NCBI GenBank assembly: GCA_029820295.1
Contig: JALGVA010000033.1
Location: 35,748 to 74,194 of the forward strand
DNA from: Candidatus Zipacnadia bacterium
GTDB lineage: Bacteria; Armatimonadota; Zipacnadia; Zipacnadales; UBA5352
Length of the DNA: 38,447 bases
Direction: 5' to 3'
The notes under the pieces were generated by a model. It saw only the letters and a program-made list of their open reading frames with translations. It was not told the DNA's origin and searched no databases. Positions 1 through 8,278 of this stretch are shown here, piece after piece (the first letter of the stretch is position 1; the number at the start of each line of letters is the position of its first letter). The position numbers and the translations under genes were made by a program.

Positions 1-944
1 CGGTCGTCGAGCGCGAAGCCATCCTCCGGGATACGCACCTGTGCGCCCACCACCCCCGCCGTGCGCGGCGTGAATCCCAGCCGCACCGACAGCAGACCGT
101 CAGGCCGGAGCGTCGCGGTCGCCGCGTCCTCCGCGCGTTTGTTGTACATGAGCGTCACCGGCACGCGGTCGCCCGCATTCCCGAAGGCGCGCACTTGCGC
201 ATCGACACTCAGCGGCCGGCCGCGCACAGCGGGCCGGTCGTGCACGGACGCGTCCGTGATCGCCAGGTTCTCCCCGGCTGGCGCGCCCACGTCCACCACG
301 ATGAGGCCCGCACCGCGGGGCAGCCGCGCTGCCGGCGAGGCGCCCAGTGAGGTGGCCTGCCCGTCGGTGATCAGCACGGCGCTCCCCCCGCCGCCGGCCC
401 GTTCGCCGAGGGCCGAGGCGAGGCACTCGCGAAGCCGGGCGTGCTCGTCCGTGGCGCGCAGACCCGCAGTCAGCCCGGCTGCCTGCCCCGCGGACAGCGG
501 CCCTTCTGCGACCGCCCGAAGCGATGCGCCTGCTCCGGCGAGCACCACGGGGCTGGCGTACGGGAGTCCGGCCATGATCTCCCGCGCGGCCTCACGGGCG
601 CGCGCCATCCCAGTCCGGTCGGCCATTCGTATGCGCATGCTGGCCGAGACATCGACGAGGACCGCGGTTGCGCCCAGCGGCCGTCCCAGCGCCGCCAGCC
701 AGCCGGTTCGCGCCGTCGGCAGGGCCAGCGCGGCGGCGAGCAGCAGCAGCGCGAGGCAGCGCAGGAGCAGCGAGACCAGCCGCTGCAGGCGCACCGAGCT
801 GTGCCGCTCACGGTGCGCGACGCGCAGCAGGCGCAGCGAGGGGAAGCGCACATGCCGAGGGCGCGGGCGGCCGAAGAGGTGGATCAGGATCGGCACAGCC
901 ACGCCCGCCGCCGCGGCCAGATGGAGGGGGCTGAGCCACGTCAT
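1..944 (-). CDS. BatA-type membrane protein with von Willebrand factor A domain (C-terminus beyond window)
   Basis: The reading frame stays open from an ATG at 944 to the window edge, giving 314 residues of an incomplete protein. The N-terminus (MTWLSPLHLAAAAG, then PILIHLF at about 18-24) is the pattern of the BatA / aerotolerance-regulator N-terminal domain. A second hydrophobic segment follows at about 55-77. A VWA domain comes next, with an intact metal-ion-dependent adhesion motif D-V-S-A-S at 98-102 and a later ITDG strand. Such proteins are inner-membrane anchored with the VWA domain on one face; their exact role is poorly defined. A GGAG lies 7 bases before the ATG. The gene starts 18 bases after the stop of the GH123-like gene, so the two are probably co-transcribed. 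Family call is firm; function is not. Confidence 0.8.
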   Translation of the reverse strand, partial: MTWLSPLHLAAAAGVAVPILIHLFGRPRPRHVRFPSLRLLRVAHRERHSSVRLQRLVSLLLRCLALLLLAAALALPTARTGWLAALGRPLGATAVLVDVSASMRIRMADRTGMARAREAAREIMAGLPYASPVVLAGAGASLRAVAEGPLSAGQAAGLTAGLRATDEHARLRECLASALGERAGGGGSAVLITDGQATSLGASPAARLPRGAGLIVVDVGAPAGENLAITDASVHDRPAVRGRPLSVDAQVRAFGNAGDRVPVTLMYNKRAEDAATATLRPDGLLSVRLGFTPRTAGVVGAQVRIPEDGFALDD

Positions 945-962
945 CGGCTCACTCCACGCACC

Positions 963-3290
963 CTACTGCAGGGCGATGATCCAGTCGGCCAGATGCCGCC
1001 GGATGTCGTCGTAGTCGGCGAAGTCCCACACGCCGGGCACCTTCAGATGACCGGCGACCGCCTGCTGCCCCTCGTCGGTGACCTGCAGGCCGCCGGTCCA
1101 CTCGCCCTGTGTCGGCCGGCCGCGCCACCGCGCGTAGTCGATCTCCGCGAGCTTGTCCGTCAGCCATGCCCGCGACTCGGCCACGATGCGCCGCTGCTCG
1201 TCCGTGCCTCCGGCCAGCGCGCGCTCGCACAGCGCGTCCCAGGTGGCGAGGTAGCGGTAGTCGTCGATGCCCTCGCGCAGCGCCTCGAAGCCGATCGACG
1301 GACCGCCGGGCTCGCCCTCCATGGACGGGAAGCGGTGCATGAACACGAACTTGCGGTCCTCGTTGGGCGCGTAGGGGTCGGGCAGGTACGACTGATACGA
1401 CCACGTAAACGCCCCGCGCGCACCGGTGTTCCACAGATGGAAGCCCTGCGAGAAACGCGCGTTCTCGGGCCGGTGGCACGAGATCTCGACGTTGTAGAAC
1501 CAGATGGTCTTCCCGGCCGCGTCCATGCGCGCGCGGAAGTCCTCCCAGGCGACCGCGTCGTAGGTGCCGCGACGCAGGAAGGGGCCATCGTGGAAGTTCG
1601 CCACGTCGATGAACTCCAGCGCCTCGTCGAGGCCCTCAGGGTTGCCGTTCATGCCGTCGGCCTCGACGCGGACGCCCAGGTCCTTGAGGATACGCATCTC
1701 CGCCATCATGCGCTCGAAGCTGTCGCGATGCTCGAAGGCCTCATCGACCGGCTGGAAGATGATCTGCGGCCAGCCCTCGGCCTCGGCCCTGGCAAGGATC
1801 GCGCGGATCACGCCGGCGTAGGCGGCGGCGTACTCAGGCGTGCCGATCGCGCCGAACTGCTCGGCGAAGCGCGAGGTGTCGCGCCCCATGAGCCACTGCA
1901 CCGGCTCGGGGAACCCCGCGGCGACGTAGGCCGCCATGCCGCGCTCGAGGTCGGTCTCACCGGTCCAGTGCACCGTGACGCGGCCATCGTCCAACGTCAT
2001 CTCCGCGCCGTGATTGCCGCACATGCCCACCGAGGTCATGCCGTGCTCGGCCTGGTCGCGGAACTTGGCCTCGAGCGCGTCGGGGTCATCGGAGTACGTG
2101 CGCGCGTGGTAGTCATACATGCCCCACGCGATGCCCTCGGGTTGCAGCAGCGTGATGGGCAGCACCTCCAGCTCGACCGGGATGGTGGCCTCGCCGCCAC
2201 TCGCGGAGATCGTGATGGTCGATCGGTAGCCCCCCGGGGCGGCGTCCTCGGGGACGTGCACGGTGAACCAGTACCACTGCGAGCGGCCGGCCGGCACGTT
2301 CACCGGGTGCATGTCCTCGATGAGGGCGGGCAGCTCCAGCATGTCATCGGTGCGCGGGTGCATCTTGCGCATGAGCGTGCGCACCACGCCCGCGTGTGTC
2401 GCGTCCTCGGGCAGCGCGACGCCATCGCCCACGAAGGCGGTGATCCTGGCCGACATCGCCTGCTGGTCGGCAAGCGCGCGCACCGCGAAGCTGATGGGCT
2501 CGCGCTCGCCGGGCACGGCGAAGATGCGCAGTGTGGGCTCGAGCTGCTCGGCGGCGGGGACCGTCGCCGGCATCACCACGTCGAGGTAGTTCGCCGCGAA
2601 AGGCACGAAACCGCGCGCCTGGTCGCCCGCGGAGAGCGCGGGCATCGGTGCGGGATCGATGTGCGTCAAGGGCGGCGCTTCCTCCAGGTCGGTCGGCTCG
2701 ATGCTGACGTCATCGTACCACGCGGTCACCGGCCCGCGTCGGTTGAAGTTCGTCCACAGGCGCAGGCGCAGACGCTCAGCGTCCTTGGGCGGCTCGAAGA
2801 GCGCGACGAAGCGCCGCCAGTCGGTGTCCTCGGCCACCAGGATGGCGTCGTAGTCGGCGCCCAGCCACTGCCCGTCGGCGCCCAGGTAGACCAGCGCGAC
2901 GTGCGCGGCGCCTCCCGCCGCACCCCGCACACGCAGCCACGCGCTCAGCCGCAGCACGCGCACGCCCTCGGGCAGGGCGATCGCGTCCTGCGTCCACACG
3001 CCATCGTCGAGCGCGCGAGTCACGCCGGTGCGAATCGAGCGCGCGCCCTCGTGGACCACCTCGGCGTCAGGGCCCCAGTCGGGCTCGCGGCGGTCCATGT
3101 CGGCGGTGTCGCCGCTGTGCGTCCGCTCCCAGGCGAAGTCCCAGCCGTCGGGCAGGCCGTCTCCGTCCTCGTCAAGCTCGAAGCCCGGGTTGGTCACCAG
3201 GTTCTGCTGCGCGGTGGTGGGCATGGCGCAGATGATCATCAGCGACAGGATCGCGCAGGGCACTGCGAAGTCGCATCGCTGGGCCGGCAT
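963..3290 (-). CDS. Secreted GH123/DUF4091-like glycoside hydrolase with N-terminal carbohydrate-binding-like domain
   Basis: A 775-residue exported protein. The start at 3290 (MPAQRCDFAV) is preferred because it gives a signal peptide with likely cleavage near TTA-QQ at about 27; longer starts would run toward the kinase gene. Residues about 30-200 begin NLVTNPGFELDEDGDGLPDGW and look like a CBM-type beta-sandwich. A beta-rich middle region follows, then a TIM-barrel-like part. It ends in the DUF4091 signature FEALREGIDDYRYL at about 668-681. An adjacent Asp-Glu pair (QPVDEAFEH, D516-E517) matches the GH123 arrangement, in which these two residues act in substrate-assisted catalysis on N-acetylgalactosamine-type sugars. 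The substrate here is inferred, not shown. It lies between an orphan histidine kinase upstream and a BatA protein downstream, all on the same strand. Confidence 0.8.
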   Translation of the reverse strand: MPAQRCDFAVPCAILSLMIICAMPTTAQQNLVTNPGFELDEDGDGLPDGWDFAWERTHSGDTADMDRREPDWGPDAEVVHEGARSIRTGVTRALDDGVWTQDAIALPEGVRVLRLSAWLRVRGAAGGAAHVALVYLGADGQWLGADYDAILVAEDTDWRRFVALFEPPKDAERLRLRLWTNFNRRGPVTAWYDDVSIEPTDLEEAPPLTHIDPAPMPALSAGDQARGFVPFAANYLDVVMPATVPAAEQLEPTLRIFAVPGEREPISFAVRALADQQAMSARITAFVGDGVALPEDATHAGVVRTLMRKMHPRTDDMLELPALIEDMHPVNVPAGRSQWYWFTVHVPEDAAPGGYRSTITISASGGEATIPVELEVLPITLLQPEGIAWGMYDYHARTYSDDPDALEAKFRDQAEHGMTSVGMCGNHGAEMTLDDGRVTVHWTGETDLERGMAAYVAAGFPEPVQWLMGRDTSRFAEQFGAIGTPEYAAAYAGVIRAILARAEAEGWPQIIFQPVDEAFEHRDSFERMMAEMRILKDLGVRVEADGMNGNPEGLDEALEFIDVANFHDGPFLRRGTYDAVAWEDFRARMDAAGKTIWFYNVEISCHRPENARFSQGFHLWNTGARGAFTWSYQSYLPDPYAPNEDRKFVFMHRFPSMEGEPGGPSIGFEALREGIDDYRYLATWDALCERALAGGTDEQRRIVAESRAWLTDKLAEIDYARWRGRPTQGEWTGGLQVTDEGQQAVAGHLKVPGVWDFADYDDIRRHLADWIIALQ

Positions 3291-3357
3291 AGTGCGGATC
3301 GACCCCCGTGCGGGCGCTGCGTATCCGCGGCGCGAGGTGATGTGCGAAGTCGGCGCC

Positions 3358-4647
3358 TCATCCCGGACTCGCGTGACCGATTGGCATCTCAAGGGCGAAG
3401 TGACTTCCCTCGGCATCGCTGCGCGCCACGATGCGGCCACCGAAGCTCGCGGCCAGCGCGGCGCACAGCGGCAGCCCCAGCATCGGCGGGGCGAGCTGCT
3501 CGCGGGCCTGCTCGGCAGTCAGCTCCGGCAGGCCCTCGCCGGCGATCTCCCCCTCCGGGGGCGCCGGACCAGAGTCCGTGACCGTGATGGTGAGCACGCC
3601 GTCCGCCCAGGCGCTGACCATGACCGTGTCGCCGGGGCCGCTGCGATCGAGCCCGTGCAGCATCAGGTGGTAGAGCACCTGCTTGAACGGCCGCTCGCGC
3701 ACCTGAATCGGCGGGAGCGGCTCCGGCACGTCCACCACGATGTCCACGTCCTCGCGCCGCGCCTGGCCCACCAGCAGCCTCTCAATGCGCCGGATCATCT
3801 CCGCCGGATCGAGTACACGCTCCTCCGACGGCAGGTGGTAGCTCTGTGGCCGGCCGATGTCCAGAATGTCGGTGACGAGCCGCAGGATGCGCTCGCCGCC
3901 GATATGGATCTCCTGCGCGGCGTCGAGCTGGTTGTCGGCCAGCTCCCCCAGCGTACCACTGGTCAGCAGTTCGGAGAAGCCCATTATCACGTTCAACGGT
4001 GTGCGCAGTTCGTGGCTGATATTCGACATCAGCCGCTCCTGCACGCCCGCGAAGTCGGCCACCGCCTGGCCGGCGTCGTTGGCGACGAAGCCCACGGCGA
4101 CTATCTGCCGCTCGGGATCTCTCACGGGTCGCGCCCTGATGTGTACCACGCGCACACCGCCCCCGCGCGTGTGCACGGCGCAGGCGCTCGCGTCCGCGTG
4201 GCCGTCGCGCAGGGCGTCGGTGATCAGCTCGCGGCACCGGGGGGGCGCGCCTGAGGTGAGCAGCTCCGAGAAGCCTGCGCCCACGGCCACCCGCGCCGGG
4301 CCGAATAACTCGCGCGCGGCGGCGTTGGCCATCACTACGCGCCCCGTGTTCGCATCGATGGCCAGCGTCGGGCAGAACGACAGGGCCAGTCGGTCGGCCA
4401 GTTCCCCGGCTTGCGGTGCCTCCTCGTTCGGCGCGGCCAGCACCAGCAGGGCAAGGATCAGAGCGGTGGCGGAGATGATGGCGACCGGGAAGCCGATCAG
4501 GACGACCGGCCGAATGCCCAACCAGGCGCCGGTGATCGTGAGCAGAAGAATCAGGCCCAACAGCACCACGACTGCGTACATGAGCGGCCGGCGCGACACC
4601 GTGCCGACGCCTCCGGCGCTGTTGCCTGCGCGTGCGTTGTTGCCCAA
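3358..4647 (-). CDS. Membrane sensor histidine kinase-like protein with degenerate ATPase domain
   Basis: 429 residues. Two membrane helices (about 22-43 and 46-71) are followed by a PAS-like domain at about 85-190. A HisKA domain follows with an intact H box SNISHELRTPLNVIMGF (phospho-acceptor H212). The C-terminal HATPase region is recognisable but altered. The N box, normally QVLxNLLxNA, reads QVLYHLMLHG (323-332), so both Asn positions are His. The G1 box reads DSGPAP (358-363) instead of DxGxG. The late LGLPLC...FGGRI segment is kept. The start is TTG, supported by a GGGAGG eight bases upstream. No response regulator is adjacent. It may be a phosphatase-only or pseudokinase partner of another kinase, or may bind ATP unusually. 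The family call is firm; autokinase activity is doubtful. Confidence 0.85.
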   Translation of the reverse strand: MGNNARAGNSAGGVGTVSRRPLMYAVVVLLGLILLLTITGAWLGIRPVVLIGFPVAIISATALILALLVLAAPNEEAPQAGELADRLALSFCPTLAIDANTGRVVMANAAARELFGPARVAVGAGFSELLTSGAPPRCRELITDALRDGHADASACAVHTRGGGVRVVHIRARPVRDPERQIVAVGFVANDAGQAVADFAGVQERLMSNISHELRTPLNVIMGFSELLTSGTLGELADNQLDAAQEIHIGGERILRLVTDILDIGRPQSYHLPSEERVLDPAEMIRRIERLLVGQARREDVDIVVDVPEPLPPIQVRERPFKQVLYHLMLHGLDRSGPGDTVMVSAWADGVLTITVTDSGPAPPEGEIAGEGLPELTAEQAREQLAPPMLGLPLCAALAASFGGRIVARSDAEGSHFALEMPIGHASPG

Positions 4648-4655
4648 CGATGTGG

Positions 4656-4661
4656 CCTCCC
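4656..4661 (-). promoter_or_regulatory. Shine-Dalgarno GGGAGG fixing a TTG start
   Basis: On the minus strand GGGAGG lies 8 bases before the TTG at 4647. No ATG or GTG in frame nearby is as well placed, so this site decides the start of the histidine kinase-like gene. Confidence 0.6.
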
Positions 4662-4807
4662 AGCACGATGCTGCCCGCAGGGCCGACCGCCTGCCTCTCG
4701 GCGAATGCCCCCCCGTCCCGCCGCATCGGATCCCGGCCGGTCACGACAGTATTCCGCGCGCGTTGCCTGCGCCCTCTGTGCGACGCGCTCTTTGTGCACC
4801 CGTTACG

Positions 4808-5707
4808 TCACGGCCTGCCCGGCTTCCGCCGCCCGCGCAGCAGTCGCGACAGATCACGCGCCGGCAGGCGGACGCGTTGCCCCAGCCACAGCAGCGTCAG
4901 CGCGCCGGCGTACTGCCACCACGGCAGCCGTCCGCGGTAGTGCTTGCGGTAGAAGCGCACGAAGCTGCGGTGCGACTCGACGAGCATGCGCCGGCGCACC
5001 TGCGAGGTCGACGCGCCACCTACGTGGTCCATGGACGCGTGCGGAGTGAACCAGATCTCCCAGCCGGCTTCACGGATGCGCTTGCACAGATCGACATCAT
5101 TGAAGAAGATCGGGAAGTCCTCATCCATGCCGCCGACCTGGTCGAGCACCTCGCGTCGCACCATGAACGCCGAGGCCATCGGCTGCTCCACCGGCCGCTC
5201 GTCATCATAGTCCCACCACGTCATGCGGTACTTGCCGAAACGGCGGCTGCGCGGGAAGAGGCGGCACAGGCCCAGGGCCTCGTAGAGCACCACGTCGGGC
5301 GTCGGAAAGCTACGGCAGCTCGCCTGCACCGAGCCGTCCGGCAGGATCAGGCGCGGGGCCACCGCCCCCGCCTGCACCCGCTCATCCAGCACGCCCACCA
5401 GCGCATCGAGCGCCCCGGCGTGCACGACGATGTCCGGGTTGAGCAGCAGGATCAGCCGTCCACGCGCGATCGCGATCGCCTGGTTGTTCGCGGCCGCGTA
5501 GCCGCGGTTCTCGTCGTTGACGACGAGGGTCACGTCCGGATGCTTGTGCCGCACCATCTCGACCGTGCTATCGGCTGAGGCGTTGTCCACCACGATGACC
5601 TCGCGTGTCACCGCGTCCGGCGCTTCCGCGATGCTGCGCAGGCAGGCGTCGAGCAGCTCGCGCGTGTTCCACGAGACGACGCAGATCGACAGCTCGGGCG
5701 TCCTCAC
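4808..5707 (-). CDS. Family 2 glycosyltransferase (rhamnosyltransferase-like)
   Basis: 299 residues, soluble or membrane-associated in the cytoplasm. The GT2 fold is shown by LSICVVSWNTRELL at the start, the nucleotide-binding DNASADST (41-48) and LLLNPDIVV around 88-95. NPD stands in for the usual DxD, as in WbbL-type rhamnosyltransferases. MDEDFPIFFNDVDLCKR and a C-terminal basic tail also fit that subgroup. It should transfer a sugar from a nucleotide donor to a glycan or lipid acceptor; the sugar is not predictable. I chose a GTG start at 5707, which overlaps the stop of the upstream GT4 gene as GTGA, a sign of translational coupling. This is the last gene of the glycan cluster. Confidence 0.88.
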   Translation of the reverse strand: MRTPELSICVVSWNTRELLDACLRSIAEAPDAVTREVIVVDNASADSTVEMVRHKHPDVTLVVNDENRGYAAANNQAIAIARGRLILLLNPDIVVHAGALDALVGVLDERVQAGAVAPRLILPDGSVQASCRSFPTPDVVLYEALGLCRLFPRSRRFGKYRMTWWDYDDERPVEQPMASAFMVRREVLDQVGGMDEDFPIFFNDVDLCKRIREAGWEIWFTPHASMDHVGGASTSQVRRRMLVESHRSFVRFYRKHYRGRLPWWQYAGALTLLWLGQRVRLPARDLSRLLRGRRKPGRP

Positions 5708-6786
5708 CACTGCTCGATCACCCGCAGCCAGCACTCCTGCCAGCGCTCGCGGCTGTGGTTCGTGAGCACCGCCTGCCGCTGCTGCCTGGCCAGAGCTTCG
5801 GCGTCGCGCCACCCCTCCAGCATGCGCTCGCCCAGCTCCGGCGCCGACACCGGCGCGTGCAACGCCGGCACATCACGCAGTCCGCCGGCATCAGTGGCCA
5901 CGACCGGTGTGCCGCAGGCCATGCTCTCCAGCGCCGCCAGCGACGTGCCCTCGCCGCATAGCGACGGAATGACGGTGACGCGCGCGGCCGAGTACAGCGG
6001 CGGCATCTCCTCCCACGGGACCGAGCCGATCATCTCCACGCGATCGCCGACGCCGAAGCGCGCCACGGCCAGCCGCACCTGCTCGACCGCCGCGGGCTGC
6101 GACAGTGCGCCGGCGATCACCATGCGCGCCTGAGGCAACTCGTCGGCGATGCGCCCGAAGGCCGCGACCGCCAGGTGCACGCCGCGGTTAAGGTAGATGT
6201 TGCGCGGTACCAGGAAGGCGCCCTCGGCGCGCGGGTCGATCTGCTCCCGCGGGTAGAAGACCCGCTCATCGACGCAGTTGGGCACGTACCACTTACCGGG
6301 CGTGACCTCGACGAAGCCCTCGATGCCGGCGGCTACATCGAGCCCCATCTCGCGCAGGAAGAAGGTGTCGTTTGCGACGTAGCGGGCGCAGTGCTCGAAT
6401 GCCCAGCGCGCCCAGCGCTTCTTGTGTTCCGAGGCCGGCGTCCCCGGCGCATCGTCCCAGGTCACGCCGTGCGAGAGGCCGACCACGCGCGGATGCCAGG
6501 CCGCCGGGCGGCAGTACTGCGGGTAGTGGCCGATCAACACATCGCGGCGCATCAGCTCGTGCCGGCGCAGGCGAAGCAGCCAGGGCAGCACCCAGAACTC
6601 CTTTGCCGACAGCGGCCAGGGCACGTGCGGCAGGCGCACGATGCGCGGATCGTCGCGGGCCACATGGCGCTGGTAGATGATGCACTCATGCCCCGCCGCC
6701 ACCAGCACGCGCCGGAGCTGCTCGGCGTAGGCGTCGGCGCCGCCGGTGATCGGCAGGTAGCTGTATGTGAGCTGGGCGATGCGCAT
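5704..6786 (-). CDS. Family 4 glycosyltransferase
   Basis: 360 residues with the two-Rossmann GT-B layout. The N-terminal half opens MRIAQLTYSYLPITGGADAYAEQL, the usual glycine-rich acceptor-side loop. The C-terminal half has the E-x7-E donor-binding motif GEGTSLAALE (E279, E287) followed by SMACGTPVVATDAGG. It is a retaining, nucleotide-sugar-dependent glycosyltransferase acting in the cytoplasm on a growing glycan. The stop overlaps the next gene by four bases, and the start lies two bases after the stop of the preceding GT2 gene. Donor and acceptor cannot be named from sequence. Confidence 0.9.
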   Translation of the reverse strand: MRIAQLTYSYLPITGGADAYAEQLRRVLVAAGHECIIYQRHVARDDPRIVRLPHVPWPLSAKEFWVLPWLLRLRRHELMRRDVLIGHYPQYCRPAAWHPRVVGLSHGVTWDDAPGTPASEHKKRWARWAFEHCARYVANDTFFLREMGLDVAAGIEGFVEVTPGKWYVPNCVDERVFYPREQIDPRAEGAFLVPRNIYLNRGVHLAVAAFGRIADELPQARMVIAGALSQPAAVEQVRLAVARFGVGDRVEMIGSVPWEEMPPLYSAARVTVIPSLCGEGTSLAALESMACGTPVVATDAGGLRDVPALHAPVSAPELGERMLEGWRDAEALARQQRQAVLTNHSRERWQECWLRVIEQW

Positions 6787-6788
6787 GA

Positions 6789-7748
6789 TCAGCTCTGCCC
6801 GGAGGGGTGACGTACGTCGATGTCGCTGAAGTTGGTGGCCAGCTCGACCACGCGGAAGTGCGTGCCGGCGTCGGTGATCAGCTCGGGACGGTCGCCGATG
6901 AGCGGGCCGAAGATCGTCCAGAAGCTGCCGCGGATCAGCCCGCCGACGGCCACCAGCAGGCGCACCAGCACCTCGGACGCGCGCCCGGAGTTATTGCGGA
7001 AGAACCGGAAGGTGGCGCGATGTGAGTTGAGGATGCGTTCCCGCGAGGCCCCACCCCAGCTTCCGGCCTCGAGGTGGGTCACGCGCGCGCCCGGCAGGTA
7101 CCAACGCTCATATCCAGCGCGCGACAGCCGGAAGCACCAGTCCACATCTTCGGAGTACATGAAGTAGCCCTCGTCCAGCGGCCCGACGCGCTCCCACACC
7201 TCGCGGCGGGTGGCCAGGCAGGCCCCGGACAACCAGTCCACACGCCGCGGCTGGTCGTGCGCCCACCACGACATGTCATAGGCGCCGAAGGTGCGCGTGT
7301 TGGGCGCGAGGCGGTGCAGACCGAGCTGGGCGATGAACGTCAGCCACGCCGACGGGAAGACGTGGCAGGTATACTGCAGGCGGCCGTCCTCCCCCTCGAT
7401 GCGCGGGCCCACTGCGCCGGCCTCGGGGCGCTCGCGCAGGAAGCCGACCATGTGCTCGAGCGCACCGACGTGCACCAGCGTGTCCGGGTTGAGCATCAGC
7501 AACACATCGCCGGTCGCCGCGGCCATGCCCAGGTTGATGCCGCCCGCGAAGCCCAGGTTCTCCTCGCTCGCCATGGCGATGACGTGCGGGAAGTCCGCGG
7601 TCAGCATCTCGATGGTGTCGTCGGCCGAGCCATTGTCAACCACGATGACCTCGACCGCGAGCGCGCCGGTGGCGCCCTCGATGCTGCGCAGGCAGCCCGC
7701 CAGCAGATCGCGGCAGTTGTACGACACGATCACGATCGACAGGTCCAT
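6789..7748 (-). CDS. Family 2 glycosyltransferase
   Basis: 319 residues, starting MDLSIVIVSYNCRDLL at an ATG 16 bases after the KdsC-like stop, preceded by a GAAGAGAG purine run. GT2 features are VVDNGSADDT (37-45), MLNPDT around 85-90 and the acceptor-side LDEGYFMYSEDVDWCFRL. It resembles the GT2 gene two places downstream in organisation but is clearly a diverged paralogue. It probably adds one residue of the same glycan. A hydrophobic stretch near 250-275 (VLVRLLVAVGGLIRGSFWTIFG) may anchor it to the membrane. Confidence 0.88.
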   Translation of the reverse strand: MDLSIVIVSYNCRDLLAGCLRSIEGATGALAVEVIVVDNGSADDTIEMLTADFPHVIAMASEENLGFAGGINLGMAAATGDVLLMLNPDTLVHVGALEHMVGFLRERPEAGAVGPRIEGEDGRLQYTCHVFPSAWLTFIAQLGLHRLAPNTRTFGAYDMSWWAHDQPRRVDWLSGACLATRREVWERVGPLDEGYFMYSEDVDWCFRLSRAGYERWYLPGARVTHLEAGSWGGASRERILNSHRATFRFFRNNSGRASEVLVRLLVAVGGLIRGSFWTIFGPLIGDRPELITDAGTHFRVVELATNFSDIDVRHPSGQS

Positions 7749-7764
7749 ATCTCTCTTCGGGGCG

Positions 7765-8271
7765 TCAGGCCCCGTCCGTGCGGCCGTCGCGCTCAAGCTG
7801 GTCGATGATGGCGTCGCACACCTCGCGCACCGCCCCGTGCCCTCCCGGCCGCTGCGTCACCCAATCGGCGACCTTCAGCACCTCGTCCGCGGCGTCCGCC
7901 ACCGCCACGGACAGCCCGACCATGCGCATCGCCGGGATGTCGGTGATGTCATCGCCCATGTAGACCGCGCACTCGGCGGACAGACCCGTGCTGGCGAACA
8001 GCTCGTTGAGTGCCGACTGCTTGTCCATGCGCCCCAGCACCACGTGGGTGATACGCAGCGCCTCGCAGCGCGCGGCGGTGATGGCCGAGCGATCGCCGCT
8101 GACCACCGCGGTCGGGAAGCCGAGATCGGCCAGGCGCGTGAGCCCGAGGCCGTCCTTCACGTTGAAGCGCTTGAGCGCCTGCCCGTCCGCGTTGAAGTAC
8201 ATGCCGCCATCAGTGAGCACGCCGTCGCAGTCGAGGATCAGCACGGAGACATCGTGCGGCAGCGGAATCAT
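7765..8271 (-). CDS. kdsC: KdsC-like HAD phosphatase (3-deoxy-D-manno-octulosonate 8-phosphate phosphatase family)
   Basis: 168 residues, the normal length of a KdsC subunit. The HAD motifs are in order: ILDCDGVLTDGG (nucleophile and general acid Asp pair), TAVVSGDRS (motif II), a conserved lysine region and YMGDDITDIPAM (motif III/IV). KdsC enzymes are tetramers that remove phosphate from KDO-8-phosphate before CMP activation. Relatives act on other nonulosonate or sugar phosphates. No kdsA or kdsB is in the window, so the substrate is inferred from family only. It sits inside a glycan cluster, 7 bases from the preceding gene, which supports a role in making an activated envelope sugar. Confidence 0.8.
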   Translation of the reverse strand: MIPLPHDVSVLILDCDGVLTDGGMYFNADGQALKRFNVKDGLGLTRLADLGFPTAVVSGDRSAITAARCEALRITHVVLGRMDKQSALNELFASTGLSAECAVYMGDDITDIPAMRMVGLSVAVADAADEVLKVADWVTQRPGGHGAVREVCDAIIDQLERDGRTDGA

Positions 8272-8278
8272 GACGCCA

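Noticed and set aside
441-3581. A plus-strand open frame of more than 1,000 codons
   Set aside because: It is the antisense of the BatA and GH123-like genes. Its product is low-complexity and rich in Arg, His and Gly with no domain, as expected opposite genes with G/C third positions. The same applies to 9517-12510, 15033-17732, 21990-24683 and 25911-27980.
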